A stretch of DNA of 24,553 nucleotides, from NCBI GenBank assembly GCA_029259285.1, contig JAPDJB010000116.1:1-24553 (forward strand), given 5' to 3'. This document shows positions 1 through 7,041 of the stretch, one piece after another. The notes below the pieces were generated by a model. It saw only the letters and a list, made by a program, of their open reading frames with translations, did not search any database and was not told the DNA's origin. Both the position numbers and the translations under genes were made by a program. Position 1 is the first letter of the stretch. Each line of letters starts with the position of its first letter. The DNA is from Candidatus Bathyarchaeota archaeon (GTDB taxonomy: Archaea > Thermoproteota > Bathyarchaeia > TCS64 > B23).

Positions 1-3
1 GGA

Positions 4-43
4 TTATGCGGGCCTCCCGATGTTTATGCGGGTTGCCCGTAGC
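4..43. repeat. Two tandem 20-nt units, each with a small hairpin
   Basis: TTATGCGGG occurs at 4-12 and again at 24-32. In each unit CGGG is followed three bases later by CCCG (9-12/16-19 and 29-32/36-39), so each could form a 4-bp hairpin. The pair lies just beyond the stop of bud32 on its downstream side. It could be the edge of a longer array outside the window or part of a 3' end signal. The repeat is seen directly; its function is unknown. Confidence 0.5.
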
Positions 44-56
44 CATCCATAGGGTT

Positions 57-692
57 CTACCTCTCAACATATCTCCCCCTCCGGGCTATCTCCTCCATAC
101 GCCTGAACACTCCGTCGGCCTCGGCTCCCATCTCCTCCCGATAGCCCTCTAGGAAGGCCTCTAGGAGCTCCTCGGCGTACTCGAAGTGGGTGCTCTGGAG
201 CATCCTCTTCATCAGATGTAGATCGACGCCTCGCTTCTCCTCCTCCGTTGACAGCTCCGCGAGGCCGAAGTCGACGAAGACTAGGCGATTGGAGGTAAGG
301 ATCATATTTGACGTTGTGAGGTCTCCGTGGATTATACCAGCCTTATGAAGTCTACCGGCCTGTCTTCCGGCTAATCGGAAGATCCTAAGTCGTTCCTCAG
401 GTGGCAGCTCTGCCACGGCGTCTCTCAGCCTCCGCCCCTCGATGTATTCCATCACCATCGTCGCCTCCTCAGGGTCGACCTGATAGATGACCGGGGTCGG
501 AACTCCCGCCCTCTTGGCTCTGTGAATTATCTCAGCCTCCCGTAGGGTTCTGAGCCTCCTCAGCTCCCTGTCGATCTCGGGATGCCTATACCGTTTCTGG
601 ACTCGACGCTTGATGATGGCCCTACGCCCATTCCATTCAGGGTCGAACCATAGATCGGCCTCTGCACCCTTAGCTATAAGCTTCAACGCCAT
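57..692 (-). CDS. bud32: Bud32/PRPK-type kinase/ATPase of the KEOPS complex
   Basis: Small atypical kinase that acts in KEOPS with Kae1 to make N6-threonylcarbamoyladenosine (t6A) at position 37 of ANN-decoding tRNAs. The start at 692 gives 211 aa, normal for free-standing archaeal Bud32. The N-terminus reads KLIAKGAEA, the family nucleotide loop, followed by AIIKRR (lysine), HGDLTTSN (catalytic loop), VFVDFGLA (metal-binding DFG) and GVDLHLMKR. The start is chosen because GGTGGAG lies a few bases upstream and family members begin almost at this point; an upstream in-frame ATG at 719 would add nine residues. The start overlaps the kae1 stop by 10 nt, which implies translational coupling. In some archaea these two genes are fused; here they are separate and in the order kae1-bud32. 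Confidence 0.95.
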   Translation of the reverse strand: MALKLIAKGAEADLWFDPEWNGRRAIIKRRVQKRYRHPEIDRELRRLRTLREAEIIHRAKRAGVPTPVIYQVDPEEATMVMEYIEGRRLRDAVAELPPEERLRIFRLAGRQAGRLHKAGIIHGDLTTSNMILTSNRLVFVDFGLAELSTEEEKRGVDLHLMKRMLQSTHFEYAEELLEAFLEGYREEMGAEADGVFRRMEEIARRGRYVER

Positions 693-1678
693 GGTATCTC
701 CACCTCGTCGAGCCTCCATTTGGGGTCTATGTAGCTCTCCTCGATGGGTGTCCTCACTCCGCTTTGATGGGCCAATAGGCCTGTCCAGGCGATCATCGCC
801 CCATTATCCGTGGCATACTGCTTAGGAACATACTTAGGCTCGGCTCCATGCTCCTCAGCTATAGACCGTATTATGTCCCTCAGCCTCATATTCGCTGCGA
901 CGCCTCCGGTGAGTAGGAGCTCCCCCTTCTCAGTATGCGCCAAAGCCCTCTCGGTCACTTCGCCGAGCATGGCGAAGGCATGCTCCTGTAGGCTATAGCA
1001 TAGGTCTTCGAGGCTCCACCTCCCGCTTTGGAGCTCCCTTATGGCTGCGGTGAGGAGGCCGCTGAAGCTGAGATCCATACCCTTCACCACGTAGGGCAAC
1101 CGGATCAGCCTACGGCCCCTCCTCGCCAGCTCCTCCACCGCTGGCCCTCCAGGGTAGGGGAGACCCGCCTCACGGGCGAAGACGTCGAGCATATTCCCAA
1201 CGGCGATGTCAAGGGTCTCCCCGAACACCCTGTATCTGCCTCCCTCGAAGCCTGAGACTATGGTGTTGCCCCCAGAGACGTAGAGCGTTAGGGGGTCTTC
1301 AGCCCCCGCCGTCAATCTTCCAATCTCTATATGGGCGACGCAGTGATTTACGCCGATGAGGGGGACTCCAAGCCTGCAGGCTATGGCCCTCGCAGCCGTC
1401 GCACCGGTTCTGAGGCATGGCCCCATGCCAGGGCCTTGACTGAAGGCCACAACGTCGATCTCCCTGGCTGATATGCTCGCCTTCTCAAGGGCCTCTGCGA
1501 TGACCTCCCCCATCACGGCTGAGTGATGTCGAGCTGCTTCACGGGGATGTATGCCCCCCGTCTCCGGTATATGGACGCTTACAACGTTTGCGAGAATCTC
1601 ACCCTTCGAGGTTGCGATGCCTACGCCGAGGTTGTCGGCTGTCGACTCTATGCCGAGGCAGATGAGGGTTTCAGCCAT
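683..1678 (-). CDS. kae1: Kae1/OSGEP, tRNA threonylcarbamoyladenosine synthase subunit
   Basis: Catalytic subunit of archaeal KEOPS. It transfers threonylcarbamoyl from threonylcarbamoyl-AMP to A37 of tRNA. At 331 aa it has normal length and the full ASKHA fold. Visible motifs are GIESTADNLGVG near the start, the metal-ligand pair in NHCVAHIE (H112 and H116), LYVSGGNT (about 132-139), the PGGPAVEELA region and ATDNGAMIAW near the C-terminus, which supplies the metal-binding aspartate. The ATG at 1678 lies 26 nt downstream of the AT box at 1704-1715, so the mRNA may be nearly leaderless and separate from the upstream cdc6-winged-helix transcript. Its end overlaps bud32 by 10 nt. Identification is firm. 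Confidence 0.97.
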   Translation of the reverse strand: MAETLICLGIESTADNLGVGIATSKGEILANVVSVHIPETGGIHPREAARHHSAVMGEVIAEALEKASISAREIDVVAFSQGPGMGPCLRTGATAARAIACRLGVPLIGVNHCVAHIEIGRLTAGAEDPLTLYVSGGNTIVSGFEGGRYRVFGETLDIAVGNMLDVFAREAGLPYPGGPAVEELARRGRRLIRLPYVVKGMDLSFSGLLTAAIRELQSGRWSLEDLCYSLQEHAFAMLGEVTERALAHTEKGELLLTGGVAANMRLRDIIRSIAEEHGAEPKYVPKQYATDNGAMIAWTGLLAHQSGVRTPIEESYIDPKWRLDEVEIPWR

Positions 1679-1703
1679 CCCCGAGCATAGGGGTCTGGGA
1701 GGT

Positions 1704-1715
1704 GTAAAAACCTTT
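1704..1715 (-). promoter_or_regulatory. BRE/TATA-like promoter box of kae1-bud32
   Basis: On the minus strand this reads AAAGGTTTTTAC. The identical 12-mer precedes tRNA-Gly at 19960-19971, and in both cases exactly 26 nt separate the near edge of the box from the first base of the gene. Archaeal TATA boxes centre about 26 nt upstream of the start site, so kae1 probably has a very short leader or none. Confidence 0.6.
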
Positions 1716-1716
1716 G

Positions 1717-1989
1717 CTACCTCACCTCAACTCGGATGCCGACGCTTCGCTTCACCGTGATTCTCAGCTCCTCGAAGAGGGGGCGTAGAATCCTCACCCT
1801 GCCGTAGCGTCGCTCCTCCACGAGGCCGAGGCCCCTAAGCCTCTCGACGCATCGCTCCACGGCTACGTGGTTCAGCCTCGTCCTCCTTGCCACCTCGGAG
1901 ATGTGGAGCTCCCCCTCCTCAGCCAGCACCCTCAGAACTCTGATGATGGCCTTGGAACCCAATAATTCTTGGAGATCTTCATCTTTCAA
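1717..1989 (-). CDS. Small winged helix-turn-helix protein
   Basis: A 90-residue protein made almost entirely of one winged-helix domain. A first helix contains GSKAIIRVLRVLAEEG, then comes HISEVARRTRLNHVAVERCV as the helix-turn-helix (about 29-48) and a wing around LVEERRYGRVRILRP. No second domain or Cys cluster is present. The start is a TTG at 1989 that overlaps the end of cdc6 by 11 nt, so the two are probably translated from one mRNA. It may be a DNA-binding regulator of its own operon or an accessory of the initiator; this is inferred only from position. It ends 38 nt before kae1. It resembles ArsR/MarR-scale archaeal winged helices generally, and I cannot name a finer family. Confidence 0.75.
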   Translation of the reverse strand: MKDEDLQELLGSKAIIRVLRVLAEEGELHISEVARRTRLNHVAVERCVERLRGLGLVEERRYGRVRILRPLFEELRITVKRSVGIRVEVR

Positions 1990-3148
1990 TTAGCCTCTTC
2001 ACCTCCCCTTCGAGGGCGCCGGCTGGGACTCTCAGCGCTATCCGGTGGGTTCTACCCCGTGTCGCCTCGAGGCTTATGGAGACGACCTCAAGGCTTCTCA
2101 GCCTCCTGAGATATTTCCACAGCTGTGTATGTCCTCTGGGCCTCTGACCCCACTCCTCGCAGACCAGACGATAGGCCTCTTCAACCTCACCCGTTGAGGC
2201 GTAGGCCTTGCCGCTCTCCCTGAAGCATCTGGCTATGGCGATGAGGAGGAGCTTCTCATGTAGGCTTAGGCTCTGGAGCTCCTCCGCTCTCAGACCCCTA
2301 TACAGCGTGGTGGAGGCCCCCCTCACATGGCGTGGCAGCACTCTTCTAGAGCCTTCAGCCTCGGCGTATTTCCCCGCTCTCCATAGCAGGTCTATGGCGT
2401 ATCTTGCGTCGCCGCCCTCCATGGCTGCCAGCTCGCTGATGAGCTCTAGGGCCCCATCGGCGATGGCGTTCTCCCTGAAGGCCATGGTGGCTCGGCTTTT
2501 GATGATGTCGAGGAGCTGCCCCCTGGTGTAGGGGTTTAGGGAGATTATGTTTCTCTGGAGGGTGCTGAGGGTGCTTTGATCCAGGGGTCTGAAGGCTTCT
2601 AGGCTCTTTGCGATGACGATGAGCGACAATCTACGGGGCTTCTCAAGGCGCTCCTCCTGGACTCTGGTCAGCAGGTATAGGGCGTCCGGCTCGTTTTCGA
2701 TGAGGGGTTCAACGTCGTCGAGGCAGAGGAGGAGGTGGAGCCCCCTCTCGTCGAGGAGCGTCAACAGGGCTTCTAATAGGTCTTCGATGGAGTATCCCCT
2801 CTCTGGGAACTCAGGCTTCAGGGTTCTCACTGCCTTTCGGAGGAGGAAGAAGAGGCTTCCCCTCGCCTCCCTGCAGTTGAGATGGAGGTATCTGACAGCC
2901 CTCCCAAGCCGCTTCGCCTCCTCTTCGATGTCCAGGCCGAACCTCTGAGCCAAAGCCGTCTTGCCTACGCCTACGCCCCCGATGATGATGACCCTCTGAG
3001 ACATCTCCCCTGGAGCCGTCAGGAGGTAGCTGAAGGCCCTGCGTAGAAATCTCATCTCCTCCCCCCTGTGGAGGAGGATGCGGGGTATGTAGTTGAGGTC
3101 TAAGACGGTTTCATCCCTGAAGATTCGGCTGACCTCCAATCCATACAC
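1979..3148 (-). CDS. cdc6: Orc1/Cdc6-type replication initiator ATPase (divergent)
   Basis: AAA+ ATPase that recognises origins and loads MCM. The 389-aa length matches the family. Walker A is GGVGVGKT (57-64), and Walker B lies in LLLCLDDVE with D144/D145. A sensor-2-like GGDARYAIDLLWRAG follows, and the C-terminus (about 290-385) reads as a winged helix. The sensor-1 segment reads LIVIAKSLEAF, where many archaeal Cdc6 proteins have an ISN(D/N) sequence, so this may be a divergent paralog rather than the main initiator. The annotated start is GTG at 3148. A TATA-like ATATAT at 3164-3169 would place transcription near 3141, so an in-frame TTG at 3139 is an alternative. It is divergent from the AIR-synthase-like gene and heads the run that continues to the winged-helix gene. 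Confidence 0.88.
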   Translation of the reverse strand: MYGLEVSRIFRDETVLDLNYIPRILLHRGEEMRFLRRAFSYLLTAPGEMSQRVIIIGGVGVGKTALAQRFGLDIEEEAKRLGRAVRYLHLNCREARGSLFFLLRKAVRTLKPEFPERGYSIEDLLEALLTLLDERGLHLLLCLDDVEPLIENEPDALYLLTRVQEERLEKPRRLSLIVIAKSLEAFRPLDQSTLSTLQRNIISLNPYTRGQLLDIIKSRATMAFRENAIADGALELISELAAMEGGDARYAIDLLWRAGKYAEAEGSRRVLPRHVRGASTTLYRGLRAEELQSLSLHEKLLLIAIARCFRESGKAYASTGEVEEAYRLVCEEWGQRPRGHTQLWKYLRRLRSLEVVSISLEATRGRTHRIALRVPAGALEGEVKRLIER

Positions 3149-3230
3149 CCATAAGGGGAACCAATATATCTGGTTTAGTGAAAGTGTGAGAAGAGCTATA
3201 ACTGTTTAGGGGCGCATTATTTGAGCGGAG
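3149..3230. promoter_or_regulatory. Divergent promoter region between cdc6 and the AIR-synthase-like gene
   Basis: This 82-nt gap holds an AT-rich core, ATATATC, flanked by the inverted pair AACCA (3159-3163) and TGGTT (3171-3175). For the minus strand the core can serve as the cdc6 TATA box. For the plus strand TATAACTG at 3197-3204 is about 30 nt before the TTG at 3231. I looked for archaeal origin recognition boxes and did not see a convincing one. Confidence 0.4.
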
Positions 3231-4253
3231 TTGTCGAGGAGATTCCCAACGGGTAAGGTTCCCCCAGATGCTCTAAGGGAGATCGTCTTCAGACATCTCG
3301 GAGTTCCCTGTGGGGGGCTTCTCCAGGGGCCTGGGGTTGGAGAGGATGCCGCCCTATTGAGGATCGGAGACCGCGTTGTGGCTGTTGCTTCCGACCCGAT
3401 TACTGGTGCTGTTGAGGATATCGGATGGCTTGTGGTTCACATAAACGCTAATGACATCGCCTCCTGCGGCGTAAGGCCCAGATGGTTTCTCTGCGTCGCC
3501 ATGCTCCCAGAGGGGGCTGACACCGCCATGCTTAGGGGCATCATGGATGATATTCATAGGGCCTGCCTCGAAGTCGGTGTCAGCCTCATAGGGGGGCATA
3601 CGGAGACCACGCCTGGATTGGATAGGCCACTGCTGATAGGCTTCATGATGGGAGAAGCCGAGGAGGGGCGTTACGTCACAACCGGAGGGGCGAGGCCTGG
3701 AGACAGGATCATCTTGACGAAGGCCGCTGGAATAGAGGGGACAGCCGTCCTCGCCAGAGACCTGAGACACATCCTAATCGACAGGGTTGAGGCGGAAACC
3801 CTGAAACGGGCTGAGGGTTTGCTGAGGCTCATCAGCGTCGTCCCAGAGGCCATGGAGGCCATGGAGGCGGGTGGAGTCCATGCGTTGCATGACCCTACGG
3901 AGGGTGGAGTCCTAAACGGCCTATGGGAGATGGCTGAGGCCTCAGGCCTCGGCCTACAGATAGATGGAGACTCCATACCGGTTTTAGAGGAGACGAGGGT
4001 GATCTGTGAAGCCCTCGACGTCGACCCCCTCAGACTCCTCGGCTCAGGAGCCCTACTGATAGCGGCTGACCCCGAGAGGGCTGGGGGGATCATCGATGCG
4101 ATTAGGGGTATAGACGTCGAGGCCACGGTGATCGGGGAGTTCACAGACGATGGCCATAGGGTTATGGAGCTTGATGGGGAGTCCCACCCCATCGAGGCTG
4201 TGGAGCAGGATGAGCTTTATCGGATACTCGACATCTACGGCATGGGAGGTTAG
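3231..4253 (+). CDS. AIR-synthase-related protein (PurM/HypE/ThiL/SelD superfamily)
   Basis: ATP-using enzyme of the AIR-synthase fold, 340 aa. Visible landmarks are GPGVGEDAALL (ATP/Mg loop), VASDPITG, NANDIASCGVRPRWFL, SLIGGHTE, the C-terminal domain start DPTEGGV and GSGALLIA. Archaea often carry HypE-like paralogs with this pattern. True HypE ends in a short tail with a terminal cysteine (PRIC-like) used for carbamoyl transfer. This protein ends YGMGG, so it is not a hydrogenase maturation HypE, and its substrate is unknown. The start is a TTG at 3231, with TATAAC about 30 nt upstream. It ends tail-to-tail with the Fe-S flavoprotein gene, overlapping by 4 nt. Confidence 0.85.
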   Translation: MSRRFPTGKVPPDALREIVFRHLGVPCGGLLQGPGVGEDAALLRIGDRVVAVASDPITGAVEDIGWLVVHINANDIASCGVRPRWFLCVAMLPEGADTAMLRGIMDDIHRACLEVGVSLIGGHTETTPGLDRPLLIGFMMGEAEEGRYVTTGGARPGDRIILTKAAGIEGTAVLARDLRHILIDRVEAETLKRAEGLLRLISVVPEAMEAMEAGGVHALHDPTEGGVLNGLWEMAEASGLGLQIDGDSIPVLEETRVICEALDVDPLRLLGSGALLIAADPERAGGIIDAIRGIDVEATVIGEFTDDGHRVMELDGESHPIEAVEQDELYRILDIYGMGG

Positions 4254-4789
4254 GTGTAGCCGAGGAGTCTCCCCAGCTCCATTACTCGATGGCCCAGACG
4301 TCGAGCAGCCTCAAACGCCTCCTCGTCGCGCTCTATCTCACCTGGCTTGAAGGCGATTCCATGAACCCCCCTATTCGCCGGTATCATCTCATGTTTGAGG
4401 AAGAAGGCGTTTATGGCTGTGATGGCGCTCTCAGCCCCATATCTCCTGCCTACAACTATGGCTCCCCCAATCTTATTCCTCAGCCTACCCCTGATGCACC
4501 AGGTTCGATCTATGAATGCCTTAAGCTGAGCTGAGACGTTGTTGAAGAAGACGGGGCTTCCAAGGATTATGGCATCACTCTCCAGGAGGAGGGGGATTAT
4601 GACGTTGGTCATGTCATCGTCGATGATGCAGGCGCCACTCTCCCTACAGCTCCAGCAGGCCCTGCAGGGCTCTATGCGGTGATCCACCAGCTTTATGAAC
4701 CTGCCCCCAGTAACCGCCTGCGCCACCCTCAGCAGTCGATCCGTGTTGCTGTCAACCCTTGGACTTCCGGAGATGTATAGCACCCTCAA
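4250..4789 (-). CDS. Iron-sulfur flavoprotein (Isf type), NAD(P)H-dependent FMN reductase fold
   Basis: Flavodoxin-like oxidoreductase of 179 aa. The N-terminal RVLYISGSPRVDSNTDRLL is the FMN phosphate-binding loop. Cysteines 42, 45, 48 and 54 form C-x2-C-x2-C-x5-C, which matches the compact motif that ligates the 4Fe-4S cluster in the iron-sulfur flavoprotein of Methanosarcina. SDAIILGSPVFFNNVSAQLKAF is the second flavin-binding region. Such proteins accept electrons from ferredoxin and reduce O2, peroxide or other acceptors; the physiological role here is not visible. The start is TTG at 4789, with GTG at 4783 also possible. An out-of-frame ATG lies at 4796-4794. It is divergent from the Lrp gene and shares a 70-nt operator-like region with it. 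Confidence 0.85.
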   Translation of the reverse strand: MRVLYISGSPRVDSNTDRLLRVAQAVTGGRFIKLVDHRIEPCRACWSCRESGACIIDDDMTNVIIPLLLESDAIILGSPVFFNNVSAQLKAFIDRTWCIRGRLRNKIGGAIVVGRRYGAESAITAINAFFLKHEMIPANRGVHGIAFKPGEIERDEEAFEAARRLGHRVMELGRLLGYT

Positions 4790-4800
4790 CCCGCATCGCC

Positions 4801-4859
4801 TATGGTAATTAGGAATTAACTTAATATTGCTTTATATCAGTTAGAAATTAATTTTATGC
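4801..4859. promoter_or_regulatory. Divergent AT-rich promoter with paired operator-like repeats
   Basis: TTTATAT at 4831-4837 lies about 26 nt before the GTG of the Lrp gene, so that mRNA is probably leaderless. Two 17-nt imperfect direct repeats flank it: TTAGGAATTAACTTAAT (4809-4825) and TTAGAAATTAATTTTAT (4841-4857), identical at 14 of 17 positions and 32 bp apart, about three helical turns. The second contains the perfect palindrome AAATTAATTT. Lrp-family regulators commonly bind such AT-rich sites in their own promoters, so autoregulation is likely but inferred. Confidence 0.5.
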
Positions 4860-5432
4860 GTGGAGCTCGACGAGATCGATAGGAGGCTGATATCCCTCCT
4901 CAGGGAGGATGGAAGATTATCCTATACGAGGCTTGGGGAGCTCCTCGGCTACACATTGATGGGGGCTAAGAGGCGGGTTAGAAAGCTGATCGACGGCGGA
5001 GTCCTAAAGGTTACGGCCCTCGAGAGCATTGAGGCCCTGAGGTTTAGGGGCGCCCTGATAATGCTGGAGGTAGCCGATCAGAGGAGCCTTGAAGACCTCC
5101 TCAGGAGATTTAGGGATTGCCCCAGGATCATCTACCTCTTCACCCTCATGGCCGGATATAACCTCGCAGCCCTCATGGTAGCTGAGGATGAGGAGACCCT
5201 CGAGAGCGAGGCGTGGGAGAGATGCTCCATCCGAAGCCAGCCTGGCGTAAGGCGATCCGAGTTCTACCCCATCGGGGAGGTATACTTCTCACCGTATCTC
5301 CCGATAAGATTCGAGCTCTGGAGCATGGATCGAGAGCGGGCGCCCTGCGGCGTCGACTGCGGCGTCTGCGAGCGCTATAGGGATGGGCGCTGTCGAGGCT
5401 GCCCCTCGACGAGGCTTTATAGATTTGATTAG
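4860..5432 (+). CDS. Lrp/AsnC-family regulator with C-terminal five-cysteine cluster
   Basis: Transcription regulator of 190 aa. Residues 1-52 are the Lrp helix-turn-helix, opening with LDEIDRRLISLLREDGRLSY and followed by LGELLGYTLMGAKRRVRKL. Residues about 63-150 fit the RAM-like effector/dimerisation fold. The last 28 residues contain C163, C167, C170, C178 and C181 (C-x3-C-x2-C-x7-C-x2-C), reading APCGVDCGVC then GRCRGCPS. This resembles the Cys pattern of DUF3795-type small domains and suggests a bound metal or Fe-S cluster. The start is GTG; an out-of-frame ATG sits 4 nt upstream. It lies between a divergent Fe-S flavoprotein gene and a sulfite-exporter-type gene, so a redox or sulfur response is a reasonable inference. 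Confidence 0.85.
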   Translation: MELDEIDRRLISLLREDGRLSYTRLGELLGYTLMGAKRRVRKLIDGGVLKVTALESIEALRFRGALIMLEVADQRSLEDLLRRFRDCPRIIYLFTLMAGYNLAALMVAEDEETLESEAWERCSIRSQPGVRRSEFYPIGEVYFSPYLPIRFELWSMDRERAPCGVDCGVCERYRDGRCRGCPSTRLYRFD

Positions 5433-5447
5433 TTTCTAAACAATAAG

Positions 5448-5470
5448 TTAATTAATTGATTAAATTTTAT
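5448..5470 (+). promoter_or_regulatory. AT-rich promoter/possible Lrp site of the TauE gene
   Basis: TTAATTAATTGATTAA (5448-5463) followed by TTTTAT fills the gap between the Lrp gene and the exporter gene. TAATTAATTG centred near 5454 is about 26 nt before the TTG start at 5481. The composition resembles the repeats at 4809-4857, so the same regulator may act here. Confidence 0.4.
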
Positions 5471-5480
5471 CTCATGGGAG

Positions 5481-6305
5481 TTGGAGCCCATATACATCTA
5501 CGCCCTCCTACTGACTGGGATAGGGGTTGGATTCGCCTCCGGCCTCCTCGGCGTCGGAGGATGCTTCATAATGATCCCCGTCCAATACTGGGTTCTAACC
5601 GCCATGGGCTACAGCCCAAGTATAGCCATCAGAACAGCCTTCGGAACAAATCTCCTCGTCGTCCTCCCAACGGCCATAAGCGGCGCCCTCGGCCACCATA
5701 GGAAGGGAGCCGTCCTCTGGAGGGCTGGAGTAACCCTCGGCGTCGTCGGCGCCATAACCTCATCCCTTGGAGCCCTCGCCGCAGCCCATCTCCCTGGGGG
5801 GATACTGAAAACCGTCTTCGGCCTGGCGATACTCGGCGGTGCTATAAGGATGCTGACGGCTAAGCCCCCGAGGGTTGAGGAGGAGCCGCCTAAGGGGCTT
5901 CTACCCTACATAGCCTGGGGTATACCACTCGGCTTCGCCTGCGGCTTAATCGGCATAGGGGGTGGAGTCCTAATGGTTCCTGTGATGGCGGTCGCCCTAA
6001 AATTCAAGATGCACTCAGCCGTTGGAACCTCAACTGCGATGATGATATTCACATCCATAGGGGGAGTCATATCATACATACTAAACGGCCTGAACGTCCA
6101 GGGGCTTCCACCATACTCGATAGGCTATGTGAACCTCCTCCAGTGGATACTGCTCGCTGGGACGAGCATACCCATGGCCCAGGTGGGCGTCAGGGCTGCT
6201 CATAGGCTTCCGGCGAGGAGGCTGAGATACATCTTCATAGCAGTCATGATCTATATGGCCTTGAAGATGATCGGGGTCTTCACCTGGCTCCACCTACCAA
6301 TATAG
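5481..6305 (+). CDS. TauE/SafE-family membrane transporter (sulfite/sulfonate exporter type)
   Basis: Polytopic membrane protein of 274 aa with the internal duplication typical of the family (DUF81). The first repeat carries GVGFASGLLGVGGCFIMIPV (about 16-35). The second carries GFACGLIGIGGGVLMVPV (about 155-172), followed by HSAVGTSTAMMIFTSIGG. Members move sulfite, sulfoacetate, taurine-related or other organic anions; substrate cannot be read from sequence. About eight hydrophobic segments are visible. The start is a TTG at 5481. An out-of-frame ATG lies at 5474, inside a frame that stays open in this region, so the start should be treated as probable. It follows the Lrp gene on the same strand and converges on the ABC operon with 4 nt between stops. 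Confidence 0.9.
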   Translation: MEPIYIYALLLTGIGVGFASGLLGVGGCFIMIPVQYWVLTAMGYSPSIAIRTAFGTNLLVVLPTAISGALGHHRKGAVLWRAGVTLGVVGAITSSLGALAAAHLPGGILKTVFGLAILGGAIRMLTAKPPRVEEEPPKGLLPYIAWGIPLGFACGLIGIGGGVLMVPVMAVALKFKMHSAVGTSTAMMIFTSIGGVISYILNGLNVQGLPPYSIGYVNLLQWILLAGTSIPMAQVGVRAAHRLPARRLRYIFIAVMIYMALKMIGVFTWLHLPI

Positions 6306-6309
6306 CCTG

Positions 6310-7041
6310 TCAGCCATAGGCTCTCCTCATCGCCCTATGGGTGAGAAGTAGGAAGACGGCGGAGAAGAGGATGAGGATGGCGAGGTCTAAGAGGGGGCAT
6401 GTAGAGGGGGAGAGTGTGGACGCCCTCAACAGCTCAACGGTGTAGGTGAGCGGAAGCATATAGGCGACAACCCTCAGGGGGAGGGGGAGGCTCCCAACGG
6501 GTATGAAGACTCCGCAGAGGAAGATCATGGGGAACCTGAAGTAGTTTGAAAGCGTCTGAGCCTCGAAGACCTCCCTGACGGAGAAGGCGATGAGGGCGCC
6601 GAGGGATGAGAGGGCGATGAGGCTTAGGGCTAAACCCCCAGCGTAGAGTAGGGGATGCGAGATACGCATTCCCAGAAGCGTTACGCATAGGAGCGTCATG
6701 ACGGCTGAGATGAAGCCTCCGAAGACGGCTCCCCCCAGAACCTTCGCCAACAATATCGATGCATAGGTCAGCGGAGCCATGTAGAGGCGCTCAAGGGCGC
6801 CTACACGCTTCTCAAAGGTGACGACTATGGCCTCCATACTCGTGGTTCCGAAGAGGGCTGCCATCGCAACCAATCCAGGGGCGAGATCCCTAAGCCCCCT
6901 GGGGTTTCTGAGGGTGAAGGCGAGGGCGAGGACTATCGGGAAGAGGATTCCCCAACTTATGTTTGGAGGCTTCAGATAGTAGGCCTTCAGGTCTTTTAGG
7001 AGGATGGCGTAGATGCCCTCAAGCTCATCTCTAAGCCTCAT
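6310..7041 (-). CDS. ABC-2 type transporter permease
   Basis: Integral membrane subunit of an ABC exporter, 243 aa, with about six hydrophobic segments. Characteristic stretches are the N-terminal cytosolic helix ending LKAYYLKPPNISWGI, the loop TTSMEAIVVTFEKRVGALE, LERLYMAPLTYASILLAK and the late FLCGVFIPVGSLPLPLR. This is the ABC2_membrane pattern seen in multidrug, polysaccharide and heme-type exporters. The ATG overlaps the stop of the ATPase gene by 4 nt (ATGA), so the two are translationally coupled. Export of a drug, lipid or glycan is possible; substrate is unknown. Confidence 0.92.
   Translation of the reverse strand: MRLRDELEGIYAILLKDLKAYYLKPPNISWGILFPIVLALAFTLRNPRGLRDLAPGLVAMAALFGTTSMEAIVVTFEKRVGALERLYMAPLTYASILLAKVLGGAVFGGFISAVMTLLCVTLLGMRISHPLLYAGGLALSLIALSSLGALIAFSVREVFEAQTLSNYFRFPMIFLCGVFIPVGSLPLPLRVVAYMLPLTYTVELLRASTLSPSTCPLLDLAILILFSAVFLLLTHRAMRRAYG

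Noticed and set aside
3149..3230. Replication origin next to cdc6
   Set aside because: Only 82 nt, one short AACCA/TGGTT pair and no convincing origin recognition box. Promoter explains the AT-rich core.
3354..4192. Long minus-strand frames of 138 and 173 aa
   Set aside because: They lie wholly inside the AIR-synthase-like gene, whose motifs and length fit its family; the minus frames have no recognisable domains.
3231..4253. HypE hydrogenase maturation protein
   Set aside because: The fold matches, but the C-terminal cysteine tail needed for carbamoyl transfer is missing and no hyp genes are near.
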